This document shows, in pieces, positions 42,082-49,442 of a DNA stretch of 64,000 bases. The notes below the pieces were generated by a model. That model had not been told where the DNA came from. It searched no databases and saw nothing but the letters and a program-made list of their open reading frames with translations. Source of the stretch: JALHOM01 sp964615775 (GTDB lineage Bacteria > Patescibacteriota > Saccharimonadia > Saccharimonadales > 2-12-FULL-41-12); NCBI GenBank assembly GCA_964615775.1, contig CAZTQB010000001.1:102398-166397 (forward strand), in the 5' to 3' direction. A program made the translations under genes and the position numbers. Every line of letters starts with the position of its first letter. The first letter of the stretch is position 1.

Positions 42082-42903
42082 ATGAAAGACGATGTAGCTG
42101 AATTAGTAAAGTTGTATGACGAAGGCAATAAAGCCAGCAATGACTTTGGTAAATTGTCTATGTCCATAATACCTACTAGGTTTTCACACGGTATGGCTAT
42201 GCCCCAGATGGTCAAGACTGGTCCATTTGGCATACCTAGCTTTGCTTACCCCGAACCTGAACCAGAACACGAAAAGACAGCGGAAGTGTTACAGACAGCT
42301 CAGCAATTCGTAGACGGCTGGATAAAGGAAGTTGAAGTTGTGCTGAATAGAATTGGTAAAACACGCTACAAAATGCAGTTTAGCGATCCCCGAACGGTAG
42401 GATCAAACCATCTGAGTATAAATGAACTGACTAAAAATGAACGAAAACTTGAAGATATACTAGACGACTTTAGTGATCGTGTGGCTGAATTACGCCGTAT
42501 TATCTTTGACTATGAAGAAAGCAACGAACGCTCAATACCAACTACCGCAAAAGCAATAGAACCAGCAAGGTACGATAAAGCCAACCGCACAATCTTTTTT
42601 GCAGATGAAGCAATACGCTTCAATGAAAACGCTGAATACTCACCAGCAATTTGTAAGCTGATGTTTGAAAAGCCTGATAAGCTATGGCAACTCAAAGACT
42701 TTTTAGCGGTATGGGATAGCTTGTATGATTATTTGCCTGATCTGCAAAAACCAACCGACTGGAACAGGGTATACGACGCTATAAAGAAGATCAATGCCCG
42801 TGTAGAAAAGTACACGGATATACCAGACTTATTCAAGCTCACTACAAAATCAGTAAGAATAAACCCGAGGTACATCACTCCGTCTAAAAAACAGCCAAAA
42901 TAA
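42082..42903 (+). CDS. hypothetical protein of mobile module A
   Basis: 273 residues, not recognised. Soluble and charged, with a Pro/Met-rich stretch (TRFSHGMAMPQMVKTGPFGIPSFAYPEPEPE) at about 32-64, a predicted helical middle (LEDILDDFSDRVAELRRIIFDYEE) and a C-terminal segment about 178-260 (KPDKLWQLKDFLAVWDSLYDYLPD, VYDAIKKINARVEKY) that could be a winged-helix domain. It lies first in module A, in the position of the 60627 gene of module B, but no sequence likeness is visible. TATACT lies about 25 bases upstream. Confidence 0.55.
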   Translation: MKDDVAELVKLYDEGNKASNDFGKLSMSIIPTRFSHGMAMPQMVKTGPFGIPSFAYPEPEPEHEKTAEVLQTAQQFVDGWIKEVEVVLNRIGKTRYKMQFSDPRTVGSNHLSINELTKNERKLEDILDDFSDRVAELRRIIFDYEESNERSIPTTAKAIEPARYDKANRTIFFADEAIRFNENAEYSPAICKLMFEKPDKLWQLKDFLAVWDSLYDYLPDLQKPTDWNRVYDAIKKINARVEKYTDIPDLFKLTTKSVRINPRYITPSKKQPK

Positions 42904-42933
42904 AGCTAAACCGACTTTTCATACCATCTAGGT

Positions 42934-43113
42934 ATGATCAATCAATCAAACCAACAGAACGAACAGGTTGCACAGTCAGACCCTATGCTTTTGTTGGCTA
43001 AATTGCTGATCAAAATAGACAAACGGGAAAAAGTAATTGAAAAATTACAGGAAGGCGAAGCAGAAGATGAAAGCGATAAGCGAAGTGCAGATAGTACCAG
43101 TCAAAGCCAATAA
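42934..43113 (+). CDS. small acidic protein of mobile module A
   Basis: 59 codons. Gln/Asn-rich start (MINQSNQQNEQV), a helical LLLAKLLIKIDKREKVIEKLQEGEAE segment with heptad-like spacing, and a Ser-rich acidic tail. Its last 47 bases overlap the SpoVG-like gene in another frame. Module B has a comparable short acidic ORF (61446) overlapping its SpoVG-like gene, which supports a real gene. Function unknown; a small oligomerising partner is possible. Confidence 0.5.
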   Translation: MINQSNQQNEQVAQSDPMLLLAKLLIKIDKREKVIEKLQEGEAEDESDKRSADSTSQSQ

Positions 43114-43369
43114 CGGCTTGATTGGCTTTGCTAGCTTTGTGTTGTACGAAGCTATCTACTGCGGTTCGGTAGGCGTGTTTAGCCGTCCAAACGGCGGTTA
43201 TAGGCTTGTGTACCCCACACGCAAGATGATTGGCAAAGACATAGATGTGTATTACCCAATCAACAAGCAGGTTGGACAAGCGATAGAAGAAGCAGTAGCA
43301 ACAAAATATGAAGAAGTAGTGAGCAATGATAATGATAGACACGGTTGTAATAACGCTAGAATGGCGTAA
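43067..43369 (+). CDS. SpoVG-like nucleic-acid-binding protein, copy A
   Basis: 100 residues from ATG at 43067 (the frame is open to 43037). The core SEVQIVPVKANNGLIGFASFVLYEAIYCGSVGVF...GGYRLVYPTRKM and PINKQVGQAIEEAV follows the SpoVG fold pattern (VRLRRV..G.MKAIASVTLD, GLFVAMPSKR, HPIN..R..IQ.AV). SpoVG proteins bind DNA or RNA site-specifically and occur on plasmids and phages. Its end overlaps the Rep gene by 44 bases. The second copy lies in module B. Confidence 0.78.
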   Translation: MKAISEVQIVPVKANNGLIGFASFVLYEAIYCGSVGVFSRPNGGYRLVYPTRKMIGKDIDVYYPINKQVGQAIEEAVATKYEEVVSNDNDRHGCNNARMA

Positions 43370-44483
43370 GGATTTTGAGCTTATGGAAGGTTGCTACAAA
43401 CAATTCGCAACTGATGTAACCAACTTCTTCAGACCGCCATATATTCAGTTTGGTACAAAGAAGGCATTTTTAGTAGAACGAAACCCAACAGCCAAAGAAA
43501 AGGCTGATGGCAACTATATGCCCCGTCTCACACTGATCAAAGCTGTACGGCGTGGCGGTGTACCTATCACGCTCAACATTGAGTTTTCAGCACCAAAAGT
43601 AGTATTCAATGACAACTTCAACGAAATTACTGAAGGCGATTTTGATTACCTATGCGTGCAGCTAAGACGGAAGCTTCACAATATCGGTATTGTTCTAACT
43701 GGTCCGAATACGCTCAATGACGCTCTTGTTAGTACCATACACTACTCAAAAAACATTACTTTGACAGACTATTCAACTGCACACGGTATCATTGCTGATC
43801 TGTCCAAATGCAACTACACCACACGCAAGAAAAGCGATGGTCAGAAGTACCGCAATAATGGCGAAGCTATGCACTTTTATAGTAGTAAATGGGGTCTGTG
43901 TATCTACGACAAACTAAAAGAACATACCAAGTCAAAAGTGTCCGAAAAAGGCTTGCTAGAAAAAGATTACTACTGCCAGATGTCGCTATTTGATGAAAGC
44001 CCACTCGCTAGTCCGTTTGAAATGGTGCGTGTTGAAGCAAGGTACATTGGCAGACGCCAAATAAAAATATCACTAAAAGACGCTGGTATTCAGGTAGAAA
44101 GTTTGACCTTCCGTGATTTGTTTCGTGAAAGTATCGCCAAAGCTATGTTGCAGTACGAAATAAACAAGCTTAGGGTAACTTATCCAGTCATATCACTTAC
44201 AGACAAAACTGCACCAGCATTACTAACTGAACTATCTATACAAAACCCACGCACACAGATTGGTACGATTATGGAAGCCGTTGCATACAAGACGCTAATG
44301 GAAACGACGGGCAGTCGTGATGTACGCAATATAGGTAACTTCACAAGCCAGCAATGGTACAACCTGAACAAGAAAATCAACCAGCTAAACTTCGCCAGAC
44401 GCAAGATTGCTAGCTTTGAAATTATAGATAGCCAGCTTCAAAAGTTTATGCCAGTAAAATTACAAAGATATTTAGATAAGTGA
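43326..44483 (+). CDS. phage/plasmid replication protein, gene II/X-like
   Basis: 385 residues (ATG at 43332 is an equally good start, giving MIDTVVITLEW). This N-terminus, SEFSAPKVVFNDNF-like core, the YDKLKEHTKSK helix and FEMVRVEARYIGRRQIK resemble the replication-initiation proteins of filamentous phages and related plasmids (gene II/X and RstA group), which nick one strand to start rolling-circle replication; FEMVRVEAR is the conserved R-x-E region. A catalytic Tyr cannot be placed by eye. It follows SpoVG in the same operon. Assignment by resemblance. Confidence 0.65.
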   Translation: MIMIDTVVITLEWRKDFELMEGCYKQFATDVTNFFRPPYIQFGTKKAFLVERNPTAKEKADGNYMPRLTLIKAVRRGGVPITLNIEFSAPKVVFNDNFNEITEGDFDYLCVQLRRKLHNIGIVLTGPNTLNDALVSTIHYSKNITLTDYSTAHGIIADLSKCNYTTRKKSDGQKYRNNGEAMHFYSSKWGLCIYDKLKEHTKSKVSEKGLLEKDYYCQMSLFDESPLASPFEMVRVEARYIGRRQIKISLKDAGIQVESLTFRDLFRESIAKAMLQYEINKLRVTYPVISLTDKTAPALLTELSIQNPRTQIGTIMEAVAYKTLMETTGSRDVRNIGNFTSQQWYNLNKKINQLNFARRKIASFEIIDSQLQKFMPVKLQRYLDK

Positions 44484-44499
44484 TAAGGAATGATATATA

Positions 44500-44682
44500 A
44501 TGATTAGTATGAAAGATAGCAAGTTTTACAAAATTGAAGATGTTTGTAAACTATTGCAAGTCAGTAAAATAACTATTTATAGATGGATCAAATCAGGCAA
44601 AATTACTGCCTATAAAGTGGGTAAATCGTATCTGTTCAAAATTGAAGATGTCCATAAGCTCATAGAAGACAGCAAGGTATGA
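44500..44682 (+). CDS. MerR/excisionase-type helix-turn-helix protein
   Basis: 60 residues. YKIEDVCKLLQVSKITIYRWIKSGKITAYKVGKSYLFKIEDVHKLIEDSKV is a complete single-domain HTH of the excisionase (HTH_17) type. Such proteins direct recombination toward excision or regulate the integrase. Its TGA overlaps the recombinase ATG by four bases (ATGA), so the two are translated together. Confidence 0.88.
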   Translation: MISMKDSKFYKIEDVCKLLQVSKITIYRWIKSGKITAYKVGKSYLFKIEDVHKLIEDSKV

Positions 44683-46256
44683 GCAATAAGACCATCATTT
44701 TTGCCCGTGTATCCACTAAACGGCAAGAAACTGAAGGTTTGTCGCTTGAAGAAATACAGTTACCCCGTGCCAAAGAATACGCCAAGACGAATGGCTTGAA
44801 TGTCATCAAGACTTTCAAGATCAGTGAAACAGGAAGCGAATACAAGGCTCGTAATAAGTTTCAAGAAATGGTCAGCTTTGCCAAGAAGAACAAGGTTACT
44901 GACATTGTTTCGTTTCGTGTAGACCGAATAACACGCAACTTCCGTGATAGTGTGCTGATTGATGAGCTACGCACCAAACACAAGGTAAAATTACACTTTA
45001 TTGATGACAGGCTTGTTCTGTCGCAAGAAAGCCGATCAAACGAAATTATCCAGTGGGACTTCAAAGTGATGTTCGCAAAATCACAGCTTGAACGGATAAA
45101 AGAAGACGGAATGAATACCAAGATGAGCAAGTTAGAGCGTGGCGAACTTCCGTGGGGTGCTCCGTATGGTTACGACAATGTAACACTAGATACACGGCAC
45201 AAAAGCGTACAGCCTGATGACTTCAATGCAGAAGTAGTAAAGCGTATGTTTACGCTATTTGCCACAGGTGCATATTCTTGCGAAAGCTTACGCCGTAAGA
45301 TTGCTGAAGATTTGAAAGTGAACCTGTCAAAAAGTCGTGTCCACGACATACTGCGTGATAAGTTTTATATCGGTATAATTGTTGATAAGAAAGGTGGTGG
45401 AAAGGAATATGTACACATCTACGAACAGCTTGTCAGCCGTGAGTTATTTGATATGGTCCAAGATGTTTTAGATGGCAATAGACTTGGCAAGCGAAGGTTT
45501 ATTGGCATACCTTTTATCTATCGTGGGCTAATAACCTGTGCAGACTGTGGCTGTGCTGTAACGACTGAATACCGTGAAAAGAAACAGAAGAACGGCAATG
45601 AACACAGCTATCATTTCTACCATTGCACCAATGCACGAAAGAAACATAGTAAGATCACTTATGTTACCCAAGACGATCTGACAGCACAGTTTATGCAGGT
45701 ATTCAAAGCCTTCAAGAACATACCTGCTGATGAAATTGCACGGCTTGAAACAGAAGTCAGATCATCACACGAAGCTGAAAATCGCTTCCAAGACGATATG
45801 CTAAAAAAACTGCGTATAGACCGTGATGATTACAAGCACCGTATCCGTGTTGCGTTTGACGCAATGACAAGCGGTAGTATTACTCCCGATGATTATAACG
45901 AAAACAAAGGTCGTTACGACCAAGAAATAGCAAGAATAGACGGTCAGCTAGCACGGCTAGAAGACGCAGATCAAAACTTCTATACAACTGCTTCGTATCT
46001 GTTACAGCTATTCAAACACGGCGATAAGATATTTGAAGTAGCCAATGATGAAGAAAAGCGACAAATTATAAGTATCGTACTATCGAACCTTTCTTTGAAA
46101 GGCAAAACGGTCCGTTTTACACCTAACGAACCGTTTGCGACTGTGTTGAAACTTACTGAAAGTTCTATATGGCAGGCGTTCATAGATGAGTTGGAGACTG
46201 AATTAGATAGCTTTGACTTTCTAAATGGAGAGCTCCGTACACTTCTTGCCTTGTAG
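44679..46256 (+). CDS. large serine recombinase A
   Basis: 525 residues. The N-terminal resolvase domain has IIFARVSTKRQ with catalytic Ser12 and VSFRVDRITRNFRDSVLIDEL; the recombinase domain has LPWGAPYGYD and ILRDKFYIGI; a zinc ribbon (CADCGC near 287, then HYHC) and a coiled-coil (about 345-450) follow. This is the usual order of phage-type serine integrases, which join short attP and attB sites. It is closely similar in layout and zinc-ribbon region to recombinase B. An inverted repeat GTAGTT/AACTAC (46253-46274) lies at its stop codon. Confidence 0.95.
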   Translation: MSNKTIIFARVSTKRQETEGLSLEEIQLPRAKEYAKTNGLNVIKTFKISETGSEYKARNKFQEMVSFAKKNKVTDIVSFRVDRITRNFRDSVLIDELRTKHKVKLHFIDDRLVLSQESRSNEIIQWDFKVMFAKSQLERIKEDGMNTKMSKLERGELPWGAPYGYDNVTLDTRHKSVQPDDFNAEVVKRMFTLFATGAYSCESLRRKIAEDLKVNLSKSRVHDILRDKFYIGIIVDKKGGGKEYVHIYEQLVSRELFDMVQDVLDGNRLGKRRFIGIPFIYRGLITCADCGCAVTTEYREKKQKNGNEHSYHFYHCTNARKKHSKITYVTQDDLTAQFMQVFKAFKNIPADEIARLETEVRSSHEAENRFQDDMLKKLRIDRDDYKHRIRVAFDAMTSGSITPDDYNENKGRYDQEIARIDGQLARLEDADQNFYTTASYLLQLFKHGDKIFEVANDEEKRQIISIVLSNLSLKGKTVRFTPNEPFATVLKLTESSIWQAFIDELETELDSFDFLNGELRTLLAL

Positions 46257-46293
46257 TTGGTAGAATATAACTACACGGTTGGAGGGTCAAGTT

Positions 46294-46956
46294 TTGAAGT
46301 TATCAGAAGAAGCCTACGCTGAGTTCAAACGTATAAGCGATGAGCAAGGCATAAAGTACAAAGATGATGCTGATATGCGAAATCAGGCTAACTCGCTCGT
46401 GAGCCTCGTTAAAACGCTCCAAGAGGGGCACTTTGAGCGAGAGAGCTGGAAACAAAGACTCAAAGAGGAACCCAAAGGCTTTTCTTTTGAAAGCAAAGGT
46501 CGCAACTGCTCTTTCTGTAAGCAAACAGTGTGGGGTGATATTTGGTATGACAAGAATGGTCTCAAGTGCTTGGGGTGTCAAGAAGCGTTCGACACTAAAC
46601 TCTTCCCTCAGTATGTATTTACTGATAAAAAGAATGAGAAACATATTACTCCTGACTTGCTTGCAGAACTTTGCAAATTACCCACCCAAACTATCCATAG
46701 TTTAATCCGTAGAGACAAAATAAAAGCACGTACCGCAAAGAGTGGAAAAACGATTATTTTGAAGAGAGAGAATCCCAACATTGGTGAGGTGCTCCACGAA
46801 GCAATTGAAAAACGACGAATTACTCTCGAGAAGGAAAATAAAGATAAGAAACTCTCAGATGAAGAGCTCAAGAACCTAACAGGATACTTTGATACTCTAA
46901 TCCAGATTGACCTAGAACAGAAACGTAAGCAAAACAAAAAGCCTAGCAACGAATAA
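46294..46956 (+). CDS. zinc-ribbon and HTH protein, unknown
   Basis: 220 residues from TTG at 46294, chosen because GGAGGG lies seven bases upstream; no ATG is near. Residues about 70-100 hold a CxxC...CxxC zinc ribbon (NCSFCKQTVWGD, LKCLGCQEAF), and about 115-160 look like an excisionase-like HTH (ITPDLLAELCKLPTQTIHSLIRRDKIKART). A charged helical tail rich in Lys/Glu follows. Possibly a transcription regulator or an accessory of recombinase A, 37 bases upstream. Not recognised as a named family. Confidence 0.6.
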   Translation: MKLSEEAYAEFKRISDEQGIKYKDDADMRNQANSLVSLVKTLQEGHFERESWKQRLKEEPKGFSFESKGRNCSFCKQTVWGDIWYDKNGLKCLGCQEAFDTKLFPQYVFTDKKNEKHITPDLLAELCKLPTQTIHSLIRRDKIKARTAKSGKTIILKRENPNIGEVLHEAIEKRRITLEKENKDKKLSDEELKNLTGYFDTLIQIDLEQKRKQNKKPSNE

Positions 46957-46972
46957 TCATCACTAGGCTTTA
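46936..46972 (-). terminator. terminator of the DUF3892 gene
   Basis: AAAGCCTAG (46971-46963 on minus) pairs with CTAGGCTTT (46946-46938), followed on the minus strand by TTGTTTTGC. The other arm is in the last codons of the plus-strand gene. Confidence 0.75.
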
Positions 46973-46978
46973 AGAGAG

Positions 46979-47293
46979 CTAAGACCAGTTACACTGACGT
47001 AAACTATCTAGGTTATTGTCGCTAGTAGCATCGGGCTGTGAGCGTATAATTCGCTCTCCGCAGTGCGTAGGGCAGTCTATTACCTCTACGAGTGCTGCTT
47101 TCTTGCTGTTTTCCCCATAAGTGAAGTACACGTGGGTACGATTATCTATTGCCCTAACGACCTGTTGCAATGTATGCTTTTCGTCGCCGAGTCCATCATT
47201 ATTCGTATCCACACCAACTGCCACTATATGGGCGTGTTCTGCTGGTTTATGTATCGGAATTTGATTTGTGCAAACTATTCTAAGTTCTGCCAT
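46979..47293 (-). CDS. DUF3892-like small protein
   Basis: 104 residues. VVAVGVDTNNDG, TLQQVVRAIDNRTHVYFTYGENSKKAALVEVIDCP and GERIIRSQPDATSDNNLDSLRQC match the outline of DUF3892: a strand, a helix with an I-x-x-G/N motif, a Y-T/V-Y strand and a final RS-x-D-x-x-x-D-N-L. AGGAG is nine bases before the ATG. Often found near mobile elements; function unknown. Confidence 0.65.
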   Translation of the reverse strand: MAELRIVCTNQIPIHKPAEHAHIVAVGVDTNNDGLGDEKHTLQQVVRAIDNRTHVYFTYGENSKKAALVEVIDCPTHCGERIIRSQPDATSDNNLDSLRQCNWS

Positions 47294-47322
47294 TGTAGTA
47301 TCTCCTAATTTATTGTCTAGTA

Positions 47323-47351
47323 TTGACGTGGTTTTTCGGATATGCTACAAT
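47323..47351 (+). promoter_or_regulatory. promoter of a candidate small RNA
   Basis: TTGACG at 47323-47328, 17-base spacer, TACAAT at 47346-47351; five of six matches in each box. The start is about 47358. No coding start follows before the terminator at 47396. Confidence 0.8.
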
Positions 47352-47366
47352 ACAGTTATCCGAAAA
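47333..47366. promoter_or_regulatory. operator-like dyad around the small-RNA -10 box
   Basis: TTTTCGGATA (47333-47342) and TATCCGAAAA (47357-47366) are perfect inverted repeats, 10 bp each, 14 apart, with the -10 box exactly between and the start point in the right arm. A repressor dimer binding here would block the promoter. A recombinase attachment site is an alternative. Confidence 0.65.
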
Positions 47367-47432
47367 TTGGTTGCTAAGCCATTTTTGTCGGTTTTAAGAG
47401 TCTCGGTAGCTACAACTGTCGAGCCTCTTTTC
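47357..47432 (+). ncRNA. candidate small RNA, about 75 nt
   Basis: Bounded by the promoter above and a terminator: AAGAG-CTCG (47396-47405) pairs with CGAG-CTCTT (47420-47429) around one mismatch, followed by TTTT. The first part folds as CCGA-AAAA-TGG...CCA-TTTT-TCGG (47360-47392). The terminator has no T run on the minus strand, so it serves this transcript and not the convergent gene ending at 47435. No open frame. Confidence 0.65.
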
Positions 47433-47434
47433 AT

Positions 47435-47857
47435 TTAGCCTACATTACTACTGCCTCCATCTGGCTTGGCACCGAGAGTTATAACATAAACATCACTTCC
47501 TTGTAGTCCTAGGTCAGTAGCCTTGTACTTCTTGTACTCATACTTATTAGCATACTGCTTTGCACTTATGTCGTTGTTCAAAAGAAATGACTTGATCTTA
47601 CAGGTAGCTCCGTATTCAGGAGATACATTGATCTTGTATAGGTTTGGTGTTTTTTCAGTAAGGAATTGTATGGCAACAGATTTCTTCTGTTTGTCGTAGT
47701 ATAGTTTCGCATACAGTTCGTCTCCCATATCCTTGAGTTTGTTTTTCTGAGTGAAAAATGTTGGAAACGAAAGGTAGTCGTTGGTAGTAAGTGTGATTGT
47801 ATCAATAACCTTACTAGATGTGTTTGGGGTTTCGATAAAGTTGAATTCTGTGTCCAT
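47435..47857 (-). CDS. hypothetical protein, leaderless
   Basis: 140 residues from ATG at 47857. Not recognised. Soluble, beta-rich, with NDYLSFPTFFTQKNKLKDMGDELYAKLYYDKQKKSVAIQFL and TSPEYGATCKIKSFLLNN-like segments and a Gly/Ser tail. A perfect TATAAT (47869-47864) lies six bases before the ATG, so transcription would begin at the start codon. It lies between the small RNA and the defence operon, which is on the same strand 97 bases upstream. Confidence 0.65.
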   Translation of the reverse strand: MDTEFNFIETPNTSSKVIDTITLTTNDYLSFPTFFTQKNKLKDMGDELYAKLYYDKQKKSVAIQFLTEKTPNLYKINVSPEYGATCKIKSFLLNNDISAKQYANKYEYKKYKATDLGLQGSDVYVITLGAKPDGGSSNVG

Positions 47858-47953
47858 ACTCCAATTATAGCACACCAGCAACGTAGAGTCTACCAAGTGT
47901 AACGTACAAACTTACTCGCCTCTATCAGCTGTATGCACGTGCCAATATATTCA

Positions 47954-49438
47954 TTAGTGTTTTACTCCGTCGAGTAGCTTCTTGTAGATCTCGACCATCG
48001 CGAGGGTATCAAGTTTACAGTATTCCACGAGGTCATCGAGGATCTGCTGTTTTTGTTCATCGCGTTTGCCGTCTAGCACAGCTTCCATCCATAATCGTTG
48101 AGCTGATGCACCTTCCTGAATGCCTAGTGCTTTGTAAGATAGCTCAGGCACAAGCACTGGGAGCACATTTTTGATTGATGCACTTCCGCGGAAATCTTTA
48201 TCTATGTACATACCATTTGAAAACGGAATCATCAGGTCAACAATACGTTCGTTTAGCGAATCATAAAAGCCAGTGAAGTCTGGCAATAATGAACCCAGAA
48301 GCGTATTGCAACTCTTTTCAAAGCCCATATTCCAAGTGATTACCGAGCCTTGATCACCAATATGCGACCATAACGTTTCGCTCAGTGATTGAGCAGGATT
48401 ACTATTCTCTTTATGTAGATATTCATAATGTTTTAGTTCACTATCGGGCGATTCTAATACGTGTAGTGAATACTGGAATGGAAGTTGCTGGTAAGGTCGT
48501 AAGCCATCGAAATACGGTACAAGACTTGCTAGAGTCTCATAATCAAAGAAATACAGAGGGAATATAAAAGAGCCTAGGAACTCTTTGATTTTATTATCGT
48601 GGATGATTGGTCGCCCAAGTCTGGTTGCTTCTACTTGCAGGGCTTGTTTAGGTTTTAAGATAAAGTTTTCGGGTATATCCTTTATAAATTCGATTCCTGC
48701 GTTATTTAAGTTGCTTAGCGTCTTACTGTCCAGCTGACACAAATCATAAATACTGCCATCCTCGAAACTGTTCAAATGTTTATAAATCTCTAGCCATTCA
48801 CCAAACGCACTTTTTTCTGCAAGTGTTGGAGAAAAGTCAGGATGATTGCCGGAGTCCAGCATCTCCATAGCTTCAGCTATCTTCTGATTAGTGAAGTCCT
48901 CGAGTCGCCTGACAGCTTCGGTTAAGTCAGTGCTTCCAGTGAGTTCCTTGGGTTCGATCGTGCCATTACGAACATACTGATTATTGACGTGTACAACCGA
49001 TATATTCCGCACAGAATATCCAGCACGCTCAAGCACAACCATCTGAAATGCAAGATCCACCTCGTGTTCAGGCTTTGCTTTAGTGCTTGATTTAATCTCA
49101 AACAAATCGAGAGTCTTGTCATCTACAAATTGCACGACATCACAGATACAAGTAATGTTATTGCTCTCAAACCGAGCCTGAAATAGCGTCTTATTGCCAT
49201 CAGCGATAGCTTTTGCTGTTGCTTGGGGCAAAGTTAAATACTCTTGGTAGTTGTCGAAGCCTAGTCTGAACCCATCAGGAAACAACTTTTCTGCGTACGC
49301 TTCGAACATATTACCTGCGTCAAATATGGCTTGAGTGTTGTCGTCAATGGGTGGAAGCTTAGTTTTGTCGTGCTTCTTAAGCCATAGCCAAGCAGGGTGC
49401 TTGAGAAACATTACATATTCTGACTTTGAAATCTGCAT
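47954..49438 (-). CDS. DUF2779-type protein with PD-(D/E)xK and DnaQ-like nuclease domains
   Basis: 494 residues. Residues about 80-150 form a Cas4/RecB-like nuclease core: Asp100 in TCICDVVQFVD and Glu114-x-Lys116 in DLFEIKSST, then QMVVLERAG (Gln motif of RecB nucleases). Residues about 290-490 resemble the RNase H-fold of DUF2779, with FFDYETLAS (Asp298 and Glu301) and YCKLDTLAMVEIYKKL near the end, the DEDD pattern of DnaQ-like exonucleases. Two nuclease centres in one protein suit a defence effector. Fifth and last gene of the operon, four bases after the DUF262 gene. Confidence 0.75.
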   Translation of the reverse strand: MQISKSEYVMFLKHPAWLWLKKHDKTKLPPIDDNTQAIFDAGNMFEAYAEKLFPDGFRLGFDNYQEYLTLPQATAKAIADGNKTLFQARFESNNITCICDVVQFVDDKTLDLFEIKSSTKAKPEHEVDLAFQMVVLERAGYSVRNISVVHVNNQYVRNGTIEPKELTGSTDLTEAVRRLEDFTNQKIAEAMEMLDSGNHPDFSPTLAEKSAFGEWLEIYKHLNSFEDGSIYDLCQLDSKTLSNLNNAGIEFIKDIPENFILKPKQALQVEATRLGRPIIHDNKIKEFLGSFIFPLYFFDYETLASLVPYFDGLRPYQQLPFQYSLHVLESPDSELKHYEYLHKENSNPAQSLSETLWSHIGDQGSVITWNMGFEKSCNTLLGSLLPDFTGFYDSLNERIVDLMIPFSNGMYIDKDFRGSASIKNVLPVLVPELSYKALGIQEGASAQRLWMEAVLDGKRDEQKQQILDDLVEYCKLDTLAMVEIYKKLLDGVKH

Positions 49439-49442
49439 CAGG

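Larger units (their letters stand above)
42082..46256 (+). mobile_element. module A: small acidic ORF, SpoVG, phage-type Rep, HTH, serine recombinase
   Basis: Six same-strand genes with overlaps (42082, 42934, 43067, 43326, 44500, 44679). The combination of a II/X-type replication protein and a large serine recombinase suggests an integrated plasmid or filamentous-phage-derived element. Module B (60163 onwards) has the same outline. Confidence 0.55.

Noticed and set aside
46253..46274. GTAGTT/AACTAC inverted repeat as attachment site of recombinase A
   Set aside because: Arms of six bases are too short to stand out; no matching copy found elsewhere.
46303..46644. 113-codon minus-strand frame
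   Set aside because: Antisense shadow of the zinc-ribbon/HTH gene, which has a good Shine-Dalgarno.
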